Source of the DNA: Nocardioides panacisoli
Lineage (GTDB): Bacteria; Actinomycetota; Actinomycetes; Propionibacteriales; Nocardioidaceae
Direction: 5' to 3'
Length of the DNA: 64,000 bases
NCBI RefSeq assembly: GCF_019448235.1
Contig: NZ_CP080409.1
Span: 310,001 to 374,000 of the forward strand
Program-made: the position numbers and the translations under genes
Part shown: piece after piece, positions 11,826-20,036 of the stretch
How the letters are laid out: each line of letters begins with the position of its first letter
Numbering within the stretch: the stretch's first letter is position 1
The notes under the pieces: generated by a model
What the model was told of the DNA's origin: nothing
Database searches by the model: none
What the model saw: only the letters and a program-made list of their open reading frames with translations

Positions 11826-12548
11826 TCAGGCGGGGAAGCGAACGGTGGCCCGCTCGGCGGCGTACGTCGCCTCGAGCCGGTCCCGGTCGGCCTGAGCGAC
11901 CAGGACGACCGACCCCTCCTGGCGGAGCGGGTCGGTGAACACCGCGGGCTCCGTGGCCGGGTTCGCGGTGGTGAGCAGGCGGCCGCCGACCGGGACGACC
12001 GGCTCGGCGGCCGCCGGTCCCGTTCCCAGGTCCGCCTGGGTGAGCCGGATCCCGGCCCGCGCGAGTGCGGCGTCGTCGGGCTCCGGCGGGTCCCACGGGG
12101 TGAAGGCGTCGGGCTGGGACCAGATCTCCACCCCGACGTCGTGGACGCCCGCCGGCACCTGCTCGGGGAACCGCACGCCCAGGGGCAGCAGCGCGCACGC
12201 CAGCACGACGCGCTCCGCTGCCTGCGGCGCCCACGTCGCCAACCCGGCGGGGCCGCACACCACGGCGTCGGGGTCGTCCTCGTCGGTCACGACGAGGCCG
12301 GCGGTCCAGGCCGCGCCCAGGAAGACCGTGCTGAGCCAGTGGGGAGGCAGGTCGATGCGGATCCGGTCGCCCCGCTCGAGGTCGAGCTCGTCCACCAGCA
12401 ACGAGGCGGCCTTGGCGACCCAGTTGGCGTAGGTCGCCACGGACAGTTCGACGCGCTCGTCACTGGTGTGGTCATAGAAGGTGACCAGCGGCTGTGCGGG
12501 GTCCGACCGCAGGCGGCGGGCGAGGATCTCGGTGAAGGTGGTGCTCAC
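11826..12548 (-). CDS. TIGR03089 family protein, truncated adenylate-forming-like domain
   Basis: A 240-aa protein resembling only the N-terminal subdomain of AMP-binding enzymes: YATYANWVAKAASLLVDE, then LERGDRIRIDLPPHWLSTVFLGAAWTAG. The phosphate-binding loop and the catalytic lysine domain are absent. Family TIGR03089 is actinobacterial, uncharacterised and often found near LCP and mannose-activation genes, as here. It is divergent from manC with 54 bp between start codons and convergent with the amidase. A catalytic ligase role is unlikely. GTG 12548 is supported by the TATCCT box upstream. Confidence 0.75.
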   Translation of the reverse strand: MSTTFTEILARRLRSDPAQPLVTFYDHTSDERVELSVATYANWVAKAASLLVDELDLERGDRIRIDLPPHWLSTVFLGAAWTAGLVVTDEDDPDAVVCGPAGLATWAPQAAERVVLACALLPLGVRFPEQVPAGVHDVGVEIWSQPDAFTPWDPPEPDDAALARAGIRLTQADLGTGPAAAEPVVPVGGRLLTTANPATEPAVFTDPLRQEGSVVLVAQADRDRLEATYAAERATVRFPA

Positions 12549-12555
12549 ACGGCCG

Positions 12556-12561
12556 AGGATA
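12556..12561 (-). promoter_or_regulatory. -10 box TATCCT for TIGR03089 gene
   Basis: Read on the minus strand, TATCCT ends 7 nt before GTG 12548. This fits leaderless transcription and fixes the start. Confidence 0.4.
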
Positions 12562-12588
12562 GGTTCCGGCGGGTGGCGCGGCCTCGTC

Positions 12589-12594
12589 TAGGGT
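12589..12594 (+). promoter_or_regulatory. -10 box TAGGGT for manC
   Basis: TAGGGT ends 8 nt before ATG 12603. The two divergent -10 boxes here are only 27 bp apart. Confidence 0.4.
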
Positions 12595-12602
12595 GGTCGG
12601 CC

Positions 12603-13688
12603 ATGCACATCGATGGCTTCTGGGCGGTCGTGCCGGCGGGGGGCGCAGGCACGCGCCTGTGGCCGTTGTCGCGATCGGGCTCCCCCAAGTTCCTGCACGA
12701 CCTCACCGGCCGGGGCAGGACCCTGCTGGAACAGACCCGGGAGCGCCTCGCGCCCCTCGCCGAGGACCGGGTGCTGGTCGTGACCGGCGAGCGCCACCGG
12801 GCGGCGGTGCGCGCGCAGCTGCCCGACCTGTCCGCCGAGGCCGTGCTGGCCGAACCCTCCCCGCGGGACTCCATGGCCGCGATCGGACTGGCGGCCGCGC
12901 ACCTGGAGCGGCAGGCCCGTGAGCACGACCAGGACCTCGTCCTGGGGTCCTTCGCCGCCGACCACGTCATCACCGAGCCGGACATCTTCCAGGACGCCGT
13001 ACGTCGCGCCGCCGCGGCCGCGCGGGAGGGCTGGCTGGTGACGATCGGCATCGAGCCCACCTTCCCCAGCCCGGCCTTCGGCTACCTCCAGCAGGGGGAG
13101 CCGCTGCCGGGCGGCGCCGGTGCCCACCGGGTCCGGCAGTTCGTGGAGAAGCCGTCGGTGCCGGTGGCCGAGGAGTACGTCGCCTCGGGGGAGTACCGCT
13201 GGAACGCGGGCATGTTCGTGGCTCGTCCGCAGGTCCTCCTCGACCTGCTCGCCGAGCAGGACCCGGACTTCGCCGCGACGCTGCGGGCCATCGCCGCCGA
13301 GCCCGACCGGCTCGGTGAGCTCTGGCCGCGGCTGCCGCGGATCGCGATCGACCACGCGGTGGCCGAGCCGGCCGCCGCGGCGGGGCGGGTCGCGACGGTG
13401 CCGGGCGACTTCGGTTGGGAGGACGTCGGTGACTTCGACGCCCTCGGCTCGCTGCTGGGGGACCAGGACCGGGTGCAGGTCCTCGGGGACGGCGACGCCG
13501 TCCTCGCACGCGACGCCAGCGGTGTCGTCGTACCCGCGTCGGGGCGCACCATCGCACTCATCGGGCTCGACGACGTGGTCGTGGTCGACACCCCCGACGC
13601 CCTGCTGGTGACCACGCGCGAACGCGCGCAGGACGTCAAGCAGGTGGTGGCCGCGCTGAAGGAGCGCGGCCGCGACGACCTCACCTGA
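12603..13688 (+). CDS. manC: Mannose-1-phosphate guanylyltransferase
   Basis: A 361-aa GDP-mannose pyrophosphorylase. The nucleotidyltransferase signature PAGGAGTRLWPLSR (residues 11-24) is followed by SPKFL. Further family motifs are ADHVI, FVEKP, YRWNAGMFV and FGWEDVGDFD. It makes GDP-mannose from GTP and mannose-1-phosphate for mannosylation of lipids and proteins. Length matches the single-domain ManC type without a fused isomerase. Phosphomannomutase is encoded 9 kb downstream, as in the mycobacterial manB-whiB2-pmm region. The long open frame upstream of 12603 lies antisense to the TIGR03089 gene and is not part of the protein. Confidence 0.93.
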   Translation: MHIDGFWAVVPAGGAGTRLWPLSRSGSPKFLHDLTGRGRTLLEQTRERLAPLAEDRVLVVTGERHRAAVRAQLPDLSAEAVLAEPSPRDSMAAIGLAAAHLERQAREHDQDLVLGSFAADHVITEPDIFQDAVRRAAAAAREGWLVTIGIEPTFPSPAFGYLQQGEPLPGGAGAHRVRQFVEKPSVPVAEEYVASGEYRWNAGMFVARPQVLLDLLAEQDPDFAATLRAIAAEPDRLGELWPRLPRIAIDHAVAEPAAAAGRVATVPGDFGWEDVGDFDALGSLLGDQDRVQVLGDGDAVLARDASGVVVPASGRTIALIGLDDVVVVDTPDALLVTTRERAQDVKQVVAALKERGRDDLT

Positions 13689-13695
13689 GCCGGCA

Positions 13696-13710
13696 CCGGC
13701 CGTCGGCCGG
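13696..13710. terminator. Hairpin between convergent manC and DUF3105 genes
   Basis: CCGGCC-GTC-GGCCGG is a perfect 6-bp stem with a 3-nt loop, centred in the 27-bp gap between the two stop codons. Confidence 0.35.
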
Positions 13711-13715
13711 CGCGG

Positions 13716-14615
13716 TCACATCGCGTACGGCTCGGGGGAGTCGGAGTAGGGGTAGTCGAACATGAACTCCTGCAGCGCCTCGCCGCTCGGCTCGGAGCAG
13801 TACTGCCACACGCCCTCGGCGTCGGCGGTCCAGTGGGTGAAGACGTACGGCGTGCCCTCGGGGAGCTCGCCGCCCTTCTCCGCCTTCTCCCGGGCCGACT
13901 CGAGGGCCTCCTGTGCGGACGTCAGCTGCTGCTGCGCGGACTGCTCGTCCTTCGGCTTGGCCTCGTCGACTGCCGTCTGGGCCTGTTCGACCTGGGACTC
14001 GGCGCTGGCGACGGCCCGGTCGAGGTTGGTCGCGACCTCCTCGGCGTCGGCCTGGGTCCACGGCACGGCCTTGAACTTGAACCGGAAGTTCGTGTCGTTG
14101 TCGTTGAGGAAGTCCGCCATCTTCTGGATCTCGGCGACGTCGCCGCCGTCGACGGCGTCGGGGTCGTACCAGAGGATGGTGTAGCCGTGCTCGGAGTTGT
14201 GCACCAGCTGCTCGAGCTCGGGACGGTCGTCGACGTCGTAGAACCGCTGCGTGATCGGCACCGGGGCCACGTTGCGCACGTTCCAGTGGTCGCCGGTGGC
14301 CGGAGGCGCCGTCTGGTACTGGACCTGCTGGCCCTGGTCGACGTGGGTGTTGCCCTCCTGGGACTCGGTGATGCGGTCCTCGCACACCGAGGGCGCCGCG
14401 CCGATGTCGGCCAGCGAGTCCGCCGAGATCGTCTGCTTGCGGAACCATGCGGAGGCGGGGCCCCAGGCCGCGGCGAGCACGATGACCAGCGCGATGCCCA
14501 CGCAGACGGTGATGATGATCGCACCCTGGCGGTTCTCCGTGCGCTTCTGCTTGCGTCGGATGTCGTCGATGACCTTCTGACGGTCATTGCGCGCCGGCTT
14601 CTTGGACTTGGCCAC
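13716..14615 (-). CDS. DUF3105 membrane-anchored protein with coiled-coil insertion
   Basis: A 299-aa protein: a basic N-terminus, one membrane segment (AIIITVCVGIALVIVLAAAW, about 32-51), then an extracytoplasmic DUF3105 domain. Domain landmarks are NTHVDQGQQVQYQTAPPATGDHW and LVHNSEHGYTILWYDP. Between about residues 195 and 255 the domain is interrupted by a highly charged Ala/Glu/Gln helix with heptad character. The end (FTHWTADAEGVWQYC) returns to DUF3105-like sequence. Function is unknown. GTG 14615 follows a weak GAGG and a TAGACT box at 14654-14659. Confidence 0.8.
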   Translation of the reverse strand: MAKSKKPARNDRQKVIDDIRRKQKRTENRQGAIIITVCVGIALVIVLAAAWGPASAWFRKQTISADSLADIGAAPSVCEDRITESQEGNTHVDQGQQVQYQTAPPATGDHWNVRNVAPVPITQRFYDVDDRPELEQLVHNSEHGYTILWYDPDAVDGGDVAEIQKMADFLNDNDTNFRFKFKAVPWTQADAEEVATNLDRAVASAESQVEQAQTAVDEAKPKDEQSAQQQLTSAQEALESAREKAEKGGELPEGTPYVFTHWTADAEGVWQYCSEPSGEALQEFMFDYPYSDSPEPYAM

Positions 14616-14653
14616 GGTGGGAGGTACCTCGTGTCGGTTGCGATCGATCGGGC

Positions 14654-14659
14654 CGAGTC
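14654..14659 (-). promoter_or_regulatory. -10 box TAGACT for DUF3105 gene
   Basis: Minus-strand TAGACT lies 38 nt upstream of GTG 14615, giving a short leader of about 30 nt that includes GAGG. It overlaps the last codon of fbiB. Confidence 0.3.
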
Positions 14660-15606
14660 TACGGAGTGCGCGGGAGCAACCGGTGACCGGAGCCCTGCGC
14701 GCGTCCCGTGATCGCCCACCCGTGCGCGAATGCGACGGCGGCCAGCGCGTCCTCGCGGGTGGTGGCGACCTCCAACGACCCGTCCGTCGATCTCGTGGGC
14801 TCGCCGAGACCGGCGCGCCGGAGCACGGCTGCCATCTCGGCGGCCGGCACGGGGTGCCCGAACGGCGCGGCGTCCTCGGCGTCGGCCCGCACGGCGCGGA
14901 CGACGGCCTCGCGGGCGCCGTAGCCGAAGAGGTCCTCGCCGACGGCCCGGACCAGGGGAGCGGTGCCGGGGCCGTCCTCGCCGGCGGGCAGGACCAGGTC
15001 GGGGCGCCCCCGGAGCACCGCGAACGGCCGGCCGCCGAGCTTGCCCGACGCGAGCTCGGCCGCGCCCGCCAGCTCGTCGGCCACGGCCGGTGCGGTGACG
15101 GCCAGCTCGTTGCCCTGCGGGTCGTGGCGCCCGGCGAAGTCCTCCACGACCCGTACGCCGGCCGCCCCGATGGCGATGTCGGTCTGGCCGTTGCGCCAGG
15201 GCCGTCCCGCGGTGTCGGTGACCAGGACCCCCACGGTGGCGCCGGTGCGGTCGTGCAGTGCCTTGCGAAGCCGCCGGGCGGAGGCGTCGGGGTCCTCGGG
15301 GAGGAGCAGTGAGGAGCCGCGACGCACGTTGGAGCCGTCCACGCCGGCCGCGGCGAGGGTCAGGCCGAGGCGGTTGCGCACGATGCGGGTCGGTCCGCGC
15401 GTCGCCACCACCCGAGCGGTCTCCGCGGCGACCCAGTCGTCACGGTCGCCGGCCACGACGCGTCCCTCCACCTTGCTGACGACCTTGCTCGTGACGGCGA
15501 CGACGTCCCCGTCGCGGAGGTCGGTCACCGCGAGCAGCAGCGCCGCGAGGTCGTCGCCCTGGCCGACCTCCGGGACGCCGTCGGGAGCGTGGACGGTGAG
15601 GTTCAT
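14659..15606 (-). CDS. fbiB: Coenzyme F420-0:gamma-glutamyl ligase, lacking the nitroreductase domain
   Basis: A 315-aa protein that begins as a complete CofE ligase: PEVGQGDDLAALLL, LRDGDVVAVTSKVVSKVEGR, RIVRNRLGLTLAAAGVDGSN and VLVTDTAGRPWRNGQTDIAIG. CofE adds glutamates to F420-0 using GTP. Mycobacterial FbiB is about 448 aa with a C-terminal FMN-dependent nitroreductase-like domain that reduces dehydro-F420. Here only about 65 residues follow the ligase, and they show no FMN-binding domain. The start ATG overlaps the fbiA stop (ATGA), so the two are co-translated. If F420 maturation is complete in this organism, the reductase must be encoded elsewhere. Confidence 0.88.
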   Translation of the reverse strand: MNLTVHAPDGVPEVGQGDDLAALLLAVTDLRDGDVVAVTSKVVSKVEGRVVAGDRDDWVAAETARVVATRGPTRIVRNRLGLTLAAAGVDGSNVRRGSSLLLPEDPDASARRLRKALHDRTGATVGVLVTDTAGRPWRNGQTDIAIGAAGVRVVEDFAGRHDPQGNELAVTAPAVADELAGAAELASGKLGGRPFAVLRGRPDLVLPAGEDGPGTAPLVRAVGEDLFGYGAREAVVRAVRADAEDAAPFGHPVPAAEMAAVLRRAGLGEPTRSTDGSLEVATTREDALAAVAFAHGWAITGRAQGSGHRLLPRTP

Positions 15607-16616
15607 GGGGTGGTGACGAGGGCCATCGCGTCCGCCGCCATCGCCGCGGTCGTCTCGGGGTCGGCCATCAGCAGCGGACGGGCGGCGCAGGCGATGCCGG
15701 CCTCGGTGACGGTCGCGACGTCCCCGGCGTCGGACTCGTCGACCAGCCAGCCGTCCAGGATGCCCTCGGCCGACCGGGCGCCGTACATGGTGCCGACGCC
15801 GGCGGCGCTGACCTCGACGCCGACGGCGTTGAGCATCTGCTCGGCCATGCCGCGGACGTGGCGGCGGCCGATGATGGGGGAGATGCCCACGACCGGCGCC
15901 GGGGTGCTGCGGAGGGCGTCGCGGATCCCGGGCACACCCAGGATGGTGCCGACCGACACGACGGGGTTGGAGGGCGGCACGATCACCAGGTCGGCTCCGG
16001 TGATCGCCTCGAGCACGCCGGGCGCCGGCGTCGCACGGTCCAGGCCGACGACCGCGACGGTCTCGGCGGTCACCTGCGCACGCAGCCGCACCCAGTACTC
16101 CTGGAAGTGCACGACGCGCTGCCCGCTGGGGGAGTCCGGGTCGGCGATGGCGATGTGGGTCTCGACGCGGTCGTCGGTCATCGGGAGGAGCCGGACGCCG
16201 GGCTGCCAGCGTTGGCACAGCGCCTCGGTGACCTCCGAGAGCGTGTAGCCCGCGTCGAGCATCTGGGTGCGCACCAGGTGCGTGGCGACGTCGCGGTCGC
16301 CGAGCCCGAACCACGTCGGCTCCACGCCGTACGCCGCCAGCTCGCCCTTGACGCTCCAGGTCTCCTCACGGCGTCCCCAGCCACGCTCGGGGTCGATGCC
16401 GTCGCCGAGGGTGTACATCACGGTGTCCAGGTCGGGGCAGACCTTGAGGCCGTGGATCCACCAGTCGTCGGCGGTGTTGGCCACCACCGTGACCTCGGCG
16501 TCGCTGGCGACGCCGGGTAGGGTGCCCGCCCGGACGCCGTGGCGCAGTCCCTCGAGGAACCTCGCGCCGCCCATCCCGCCGGAGAGCACGGTCAACTTCT
16601 GCACGGTGCCAACCAT
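15603..16616 (-). CDS. fbiA: 2-phospho-L-lactate/PEP transferase of F420 synthesis
   Basis: A 337-aa CofD/FbiA protein that joins the activated lactyl or enolpyruvyl-diphospho unit to the deazaflavin Fo, forming (dehydro-)F420-0. Visible motifs are KLTVLSGGMGGARFLEGL at the N-terminus, NTADDWWIHGLKVCPDLDTVMY, GDRDVATHLVRT, VIVPPSNPVVSVG and PIIGRRHVRGMAEQML. ATG 16616 is chosen because it begins just before the conserved first strand. It is divergent from whiB2 across 196 bp, as in mycobacteria. Confidence 0.92.
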   Translation of the reverse strand: MVGTVQKLTVLSGGMGGARFLEGLRHGVRAGTLPGVASDAEVTVVANTADDWWIHGLKVCPDLDTVMYTLGDGIDPERGWGRREETWSVKGELAAYGVEPTWFGLGDRDVATHLVRTQMLDAGYTLSEVTEALCQRWQPGVRLLPMTDDRVETHIAIADPDSPSGQRVVHFQEYWVRLRAQVTAETVAVVGLDRATPAPGVLEAITGADLVIVPPSNPVVSVGTILGVPGIRDALRSTPAPVVGISPIIGRRHVRGMAEQMLNAVGVEVSAAGVGTMYGARSAEGILDGWLVDESDAGDVATVTEAGIACAARPLLMADPETTAAMAADAMALVTTP

Positions 16617-16726
16617 GGGGCCACTCTGCCTCAGGAGGCGGGGCGCGGAACCGGCGGCCGGGGGACGCGCCCGGACGCGGGGGCGCCCGTCTCCTCCCGT
16701 CGTGCGATCCCATACCAGATGACCAC

Positions 16727-16768
16727 TTGACGGGAGGGGTATGACATGCATGTAATTTCACACATGTC
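16727..16768 (+). promoter_or_regulatory. whiB2 promoter with inverted repeat across the -10
   Basis: TTGACG (16727-16732) and TGTAAT (16751-16756) are separated by 18 bp. The -10 sits inside an inverted repeat: GACATG (16743-16748) and CATGTC (16763-16768) with 14 bp between. This could be an operator. GACAC, the core recognised by WhiA in Streptomyces, occurs downstream at 16784-16788. The regulator is not known. Confidence 0.45.
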
Positions 16769-16812
16769 GTTCCGTCATCGGACGACACAACGGGGTCGAA
16801 AGGGGCACAGCC

Positions 16813-17073
16813 GTGAGGGAACTTTTTCTGGTCGAGGACGGCACCGAAGAGCTGGGGTGGCAGGAGCGCGCACTGTGCGCGCAGACCGACCCGGAGGCGT
16901 TCTTCCCCGAGAAGGGGGGGTCCACCCGCGAGGCGAAGAAGGTCTGCCAGACCTGCGAGGTCCGCATCGAGTGCCTCGAGGCGGCACTGGAGAACGACGA
17001 GCGGTTCGGCATCTGGGGCGGCCTGTCCGAGCGTGAGCGTCGCAAGCTGAAGAAGCAGGCCACCGCGGTCTGA
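16813..17073 (+). CDS. whiB2: WhiB2/WhmD-type iron-sulfur transcription factor
   Basis: An 86-aa Wbl protein. Four cysteines (C22, C45, C48, C54) form the C-x22-C-x2-C-x5-C set that binds a [4Fe-4S] cluster. GIWGG (about 66-70) and the basic tail ERRKLKKQ contact the sigma factor and DNA in this family. WQERALCAQTDPEAFFPEKGGS is characteristic of the WhiB/WhiB2/WhmD branch, which controls septation and sporulation-type division. The start is GTG with RBS GAAAGGGG 9 nt upstream. Placement between fbiA and genes for a glycosyltransferase, DUF3499 and phosphomannomutase matches the Rv3260c region. Confidence 0.95.
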   Translation: MRELFLVEDGTEELGWQERALCAQTDPEAFFPEKGGSTREAKKVCQTCEVRIECLEAALENDERFGIWGGLSERERRKLKKQATAV

Positions 17074-17154
17074 TGCGCCGCTGACCACGTGCTTCCCCCA
17101 CCCCCGGGCAGGACCACGTCACCCGGGGATGGAGGAGGCATGGGGTCGCGTCGG

Positions 17155-17160
17155 TAGGCT
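17155..17160 (+). promoter_or_regulatory. -10 box TAGGCT for large glycosyltransferase
   Basis: TAGGCT ends 8 nt before GTG 17169, indicating a leaderless start. Confidence 0.45.
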
Positions 17161-17168
17161 GGCCGATC

Positions 17169-20036
17169 GTGTCCGCCGCCGTACCTGCCACCGACGTGGT
17201 GGCGATCCTCGTCAGCCACGACGGGGCGACGTGGCTGCCCTCGGTCCTGGCGGGCCTCGCCGAGCAGACGCACGCCCCGTCGGGCGTCGTCGCCGTGGAC
17301 ACCGGCAGCAAGGACGACAGTCGCCGCCTGCTGGAGGAGGCCCACCCGGGTTCGGTGCTGGGCGTCCAGCGCCACACCGCCTACCCGGAGGCCGTCGACG
17401 CCGCCCTCACCCACCTGCGTGAGCAGGGCGAGCAGCCCGAATGGGTGTGGCTGCTGCACGACGACTCCCGCCCGGCGCCCACGGCCCTGGCGGCCCTCCT
17501 CGCGGCCGCCGCCGACCGGCCCGACGCCGACTTGCTCGGTCCCAAGCTCCGTGAGTGGCCCTCGCTGCGCCGCCTGCTCGAGTTCGGCGTGACGATGAGC
17601 GGCACGGGTCGGCGCGAGACCGGCCTGGAGCGCGGCGAGTACGACCAGGGCCAGTACGCCGAGGTCCGCGAGGTCTTCGCGGTCCACTCCGCCGGCATGC
17701 TCGTCCGGCGCCGGGTGCTGGAGCAGCTCGGCGGCTTCGACGAGCACCTGCCGATCTTCGGTAACGACCTCGACCTGGGCTGGCGTGCCGCGTCGGCCGG
17801 CCACACCACGCTCGCGGTCCCCGACGCGGTCGTCTTCCACGCCGAGGCCGCCCATCGCGGCATCCGCTCCACCCCGCTCACCGGCCGCCACACCCACTTC
17901 CAGGAACGACGGGCCGCACTCCACACGCTGCTGGTCAACTCCCACGGCTGGCGGTTCTGGTGGCGCGCCGTACGCCTGGTGCTCGCCTCGTTGTTGCGGG
18001 TGCTCGGATTCCTGGTCGTCCGGTCCCCGGGCGAGGCCGCCGACGAGCTCGCGGCCTTGGCCGCGGTCTACGCCCGCCCCGGACAGGTGTTCGCCGGCCG
18101 CCGGGCACGACGTCGTGCCCGTGGTGACGCCCCGCCCGACCTCGACCGGGTCCGACGACTCTTCGCTCCGTGGTGGCTGCCCTACCGCCACGGGCTGGAC
18201 TTCGTCGTCGACCTCGTGGCGGCCGCCTCCAACCAGGCGGCCGACGTGGCCGAGCGTCGCCGCATCGCCGCGGCCGAGCGCGACCCCGCCAAACAGGCGC
18301 CCCGACACAGCAGCGACGAGGAGGACCTCGTCGACTCCGGCTGGGTGGTGCGCTTCCTCACCGACCCGATCGCGGTGCTCCTCGCCGTGCTCGGCCTGGC
18401 CTACCTCGTCGGTGCGCGGGACGTCCTCGGTCCCGTGGTCGGTCAGGCGCTGTCAGCGGCGCCCACCGACACCGGTGCCTGGTGGCAGCTGCACACCTCG
18501 GCCGTGCACCCCGTCGAGTTCGGCAGCGAGGTGCCCGCACCCGCGCACGTGCCCCTGCTGGCCGTGCTCGCGACGGTGACCGGTGGCCCCGCCGCCGCGG
18601 TGTCGCTCACGTTCCTGCTCTCGGTGCCGATCGCACTGTGGGGCGCGTGGCGCTTCCTGCGGGTCGGGACCCGCTTCCTCAGCCGCTACGGCGCGCCGCG
18701 CTGGATGCTGCTCGGCGGCTCGCTGGGCTACGCGGTGCTGCCGCTGGTCTCGGGCGCCTGGGACACCGGTCGACTCGGGATCGTCGTGGTGGCCGCGCTC
18801 CTGCCGTGGCTCGCCCACGCCGCCCTCGGCTTCGCCGACCCCGCCCCGGACCGGCGCCACCAGGCCGGCTGGCGGTGCGGCCTGGTGCTGGCCGTCGGCG
18901 CCGCCGCGGCGCCGGTGCTGTGGTGGTGCTGGCTCCTGCTGCTGGTGGTGGCACTGGTCGTCGTCGCGACGGCGGCGCGACCGGTGCTGGCCGACCGCAC
19001 CGCGTGGCTGCCGCCCGTCGTGGCGCTGCTGGTCCCGGCGGTGCTCCTCGCCCCGTGGTGGCTGCCGGCACTGGTCACCGACTCCGCCGGCCTGCTGCTG
19101 CTCGACGTCGGTCGCTGGCCGACGCCGGACCTGACCGGCACCGGGCTCGGGCTCGGCCGGTTCGGCGACAGCGGCGCCCCGGCATGGCTCGGCCTCGTCG
19201 CCCCGGTCCTCGCGCTGCTCGCCCTCGTGCCGCGTCCCACCCGCCTCCCGGTCCTGCTGTGCTGGGTCGTGGCGACGCTGGCGCTCGTCACCGGGCTCGC
19301 CCTCGGCTCGCTGCGCGTGGCGCCGCTGGACCAGCAGCCCGGCCTGGGCGTCCCGATGCTGCTGGCACACGCCAGCTGGGTCGCCGCCGCCGTGCTCGCC
19401 GGCCACGCGCTGCTCACGACCCGCCTGCCCGCGATCGGTCGTGGCGTCCTGATCGGCGGCGTGGTGCTGGGCCTGGCCGCGCCGGCGCTGGGAGCCGCCT
19501 GGTTCGTCGGCTGGGGTGGCGCACAGCTGCGCGACGAGCGTCCCACCGACATCCCGGCGTACATGGCCGAGCGTGCGGAGTCCGGTGACCAGTACGGCGT
19601 GCTGGTCGTGGAGGGCTCGGTCGCCGACGGCGTCACCTACCGGGTGTACCGCGACGAGGGTCTCACCCTCGGCCGCGACCAGGTCGCCGCCTTCACCGCG
19701 GAGGACCCGGAGGTCACCGCGATGGTCACCGAGCTGGCCACCGCCCCCAACCGCGAGGTGATCGGCCAGCTGGCCGAGCGTGGCATCGCCTTCATCGTCA
19801 TGCCCGCCCCGGTGGACGGCACCGTCGCGGTGGGCATCGACGCGACCGGCGGCGTACGCCGCGCCAGCGCCGAGGACCGGTCCACCCGCGCCTGGCGCCT
19901 GCTGGACGAACCCGCGGCCGACGCCGTCGTCGCAGAGGGCTCGCCCTCCCGTACCGCGCTCCTGCTGCTGCAGGGCCTCGCGCTGCCGGTGGTCGTCGTC
20001 CTCAGCCTGCCCACGATCCGGAGGGCCCGCCCATGA
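17169..20036 (+). CDS. Large family 2 glycosyltransferase with C-terminal multi-spanning membrane domain
   Basis: A 955-aa protein. Residues about 1-260 are a GT-A glycosyltransferase (VVAILVSHDGATWLPSVL, VDTGSKDDSRRLL, WLLHDDSRPAP, GFDEHLPIFGNDLDLGWRAASAGH). About 270-390 is a linker with a membrane segment. About 395-800 contains roughly ten hydrophobic helices, and a final membrane helix closes the protein. The region after about 800 includes an extracytoplasmic section (YGVLVVEGSVADGVTYRVYRD). This layout suggests transfer of a sugar from a polyprenyl carrier coupled with export. It overlaps the DUF5719 gene by ATGA. The acceptor is unknown; mannose metabolism genes nearby make a mannosylated product plausible. 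Confidence 0.8.
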   Translation: MSAAVPATDVVAILVSHDGATWLPSVLAGLAEQTHAPSGVVAVDTGSKDDSRRLLEEAHPGSVLGVQRHTAYPEAVDAALTHLREQGEQPEWVWLLHDDSRPAPTALAALLAAAADRPDADLLGPKLREWPSLRRLLEFGVTMSGTGRRETGLERGEYDQGQYAEVREVFAVHSAGMLVRRRVLEQLGGFDEHLPIFGNDLDLGWRAASAGHTTLAVPDAVVFHAEAAHRGIRSTPLTGRHTHFQERRAALHTLLVNSHGWRFWWRAVRLVLASLLRVLGFLVVRSPGEAADELAALAAVYARPGQVFAGRRARRRARGDAPPDLDRVRRLFAPWWLPYRHGLDFVVDLVAAASNQAADVAERRRIAAAERDPAKQAPRHSSDEEDLVDSGWVVRFLTDPIAVLLAVLGLAYLVGARDVLGPVVGQALSAAPTDTGAWWQLHTSAVHPVEFGSEVPAPAHVPLLAVLATVTGGPAAAVSLTFLLSVPIALWGAWRFLRVGTRFLSRYGAPRWMLLGGSLGYAVLPLVSGAWDTGRLGIVVVAALLPWLAHAALGFADPAPDRRHQAGWRCGLVLAVGAAAAPVLWWCWLLLLVVALVVVATAARPVLADRTAWLPPVVALLVPAVLLAPWWLPALVTDSAGLLLLDVGRWPTPDLTGTGLGLGRFGDSGAPAWLGLVAPVLALLALVPRPTRLPVLLCWVVATLALVTGLALGSLRVAPLDQQPGLGVPMLLAHASWVAAAVLAGHALLTTRLPAIGRGVLIGGVVLGLAAPALGAAWFVGWGGAQLRDERPTDIPAYMAERAESGDQYGVLVVEGSVADGVTYRVYRDEGLTLGRDQVAAFTAEDPEVTAMVTELATAPNREVIGQLAERGIAFIVMPAPVDGTVAVGIDATGGVRRASAEDRSTRAWRLLDEPAADAVVAEGSPSRTALLLLQGLALPVVVVLSLPTIRRARP

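Noticed and set aside
16784..16788. WhiA binding site GACAC before whiB2
   Set aside because: A single pentamer is too short to support a claim; it is kept only as a note in the promoter entry.
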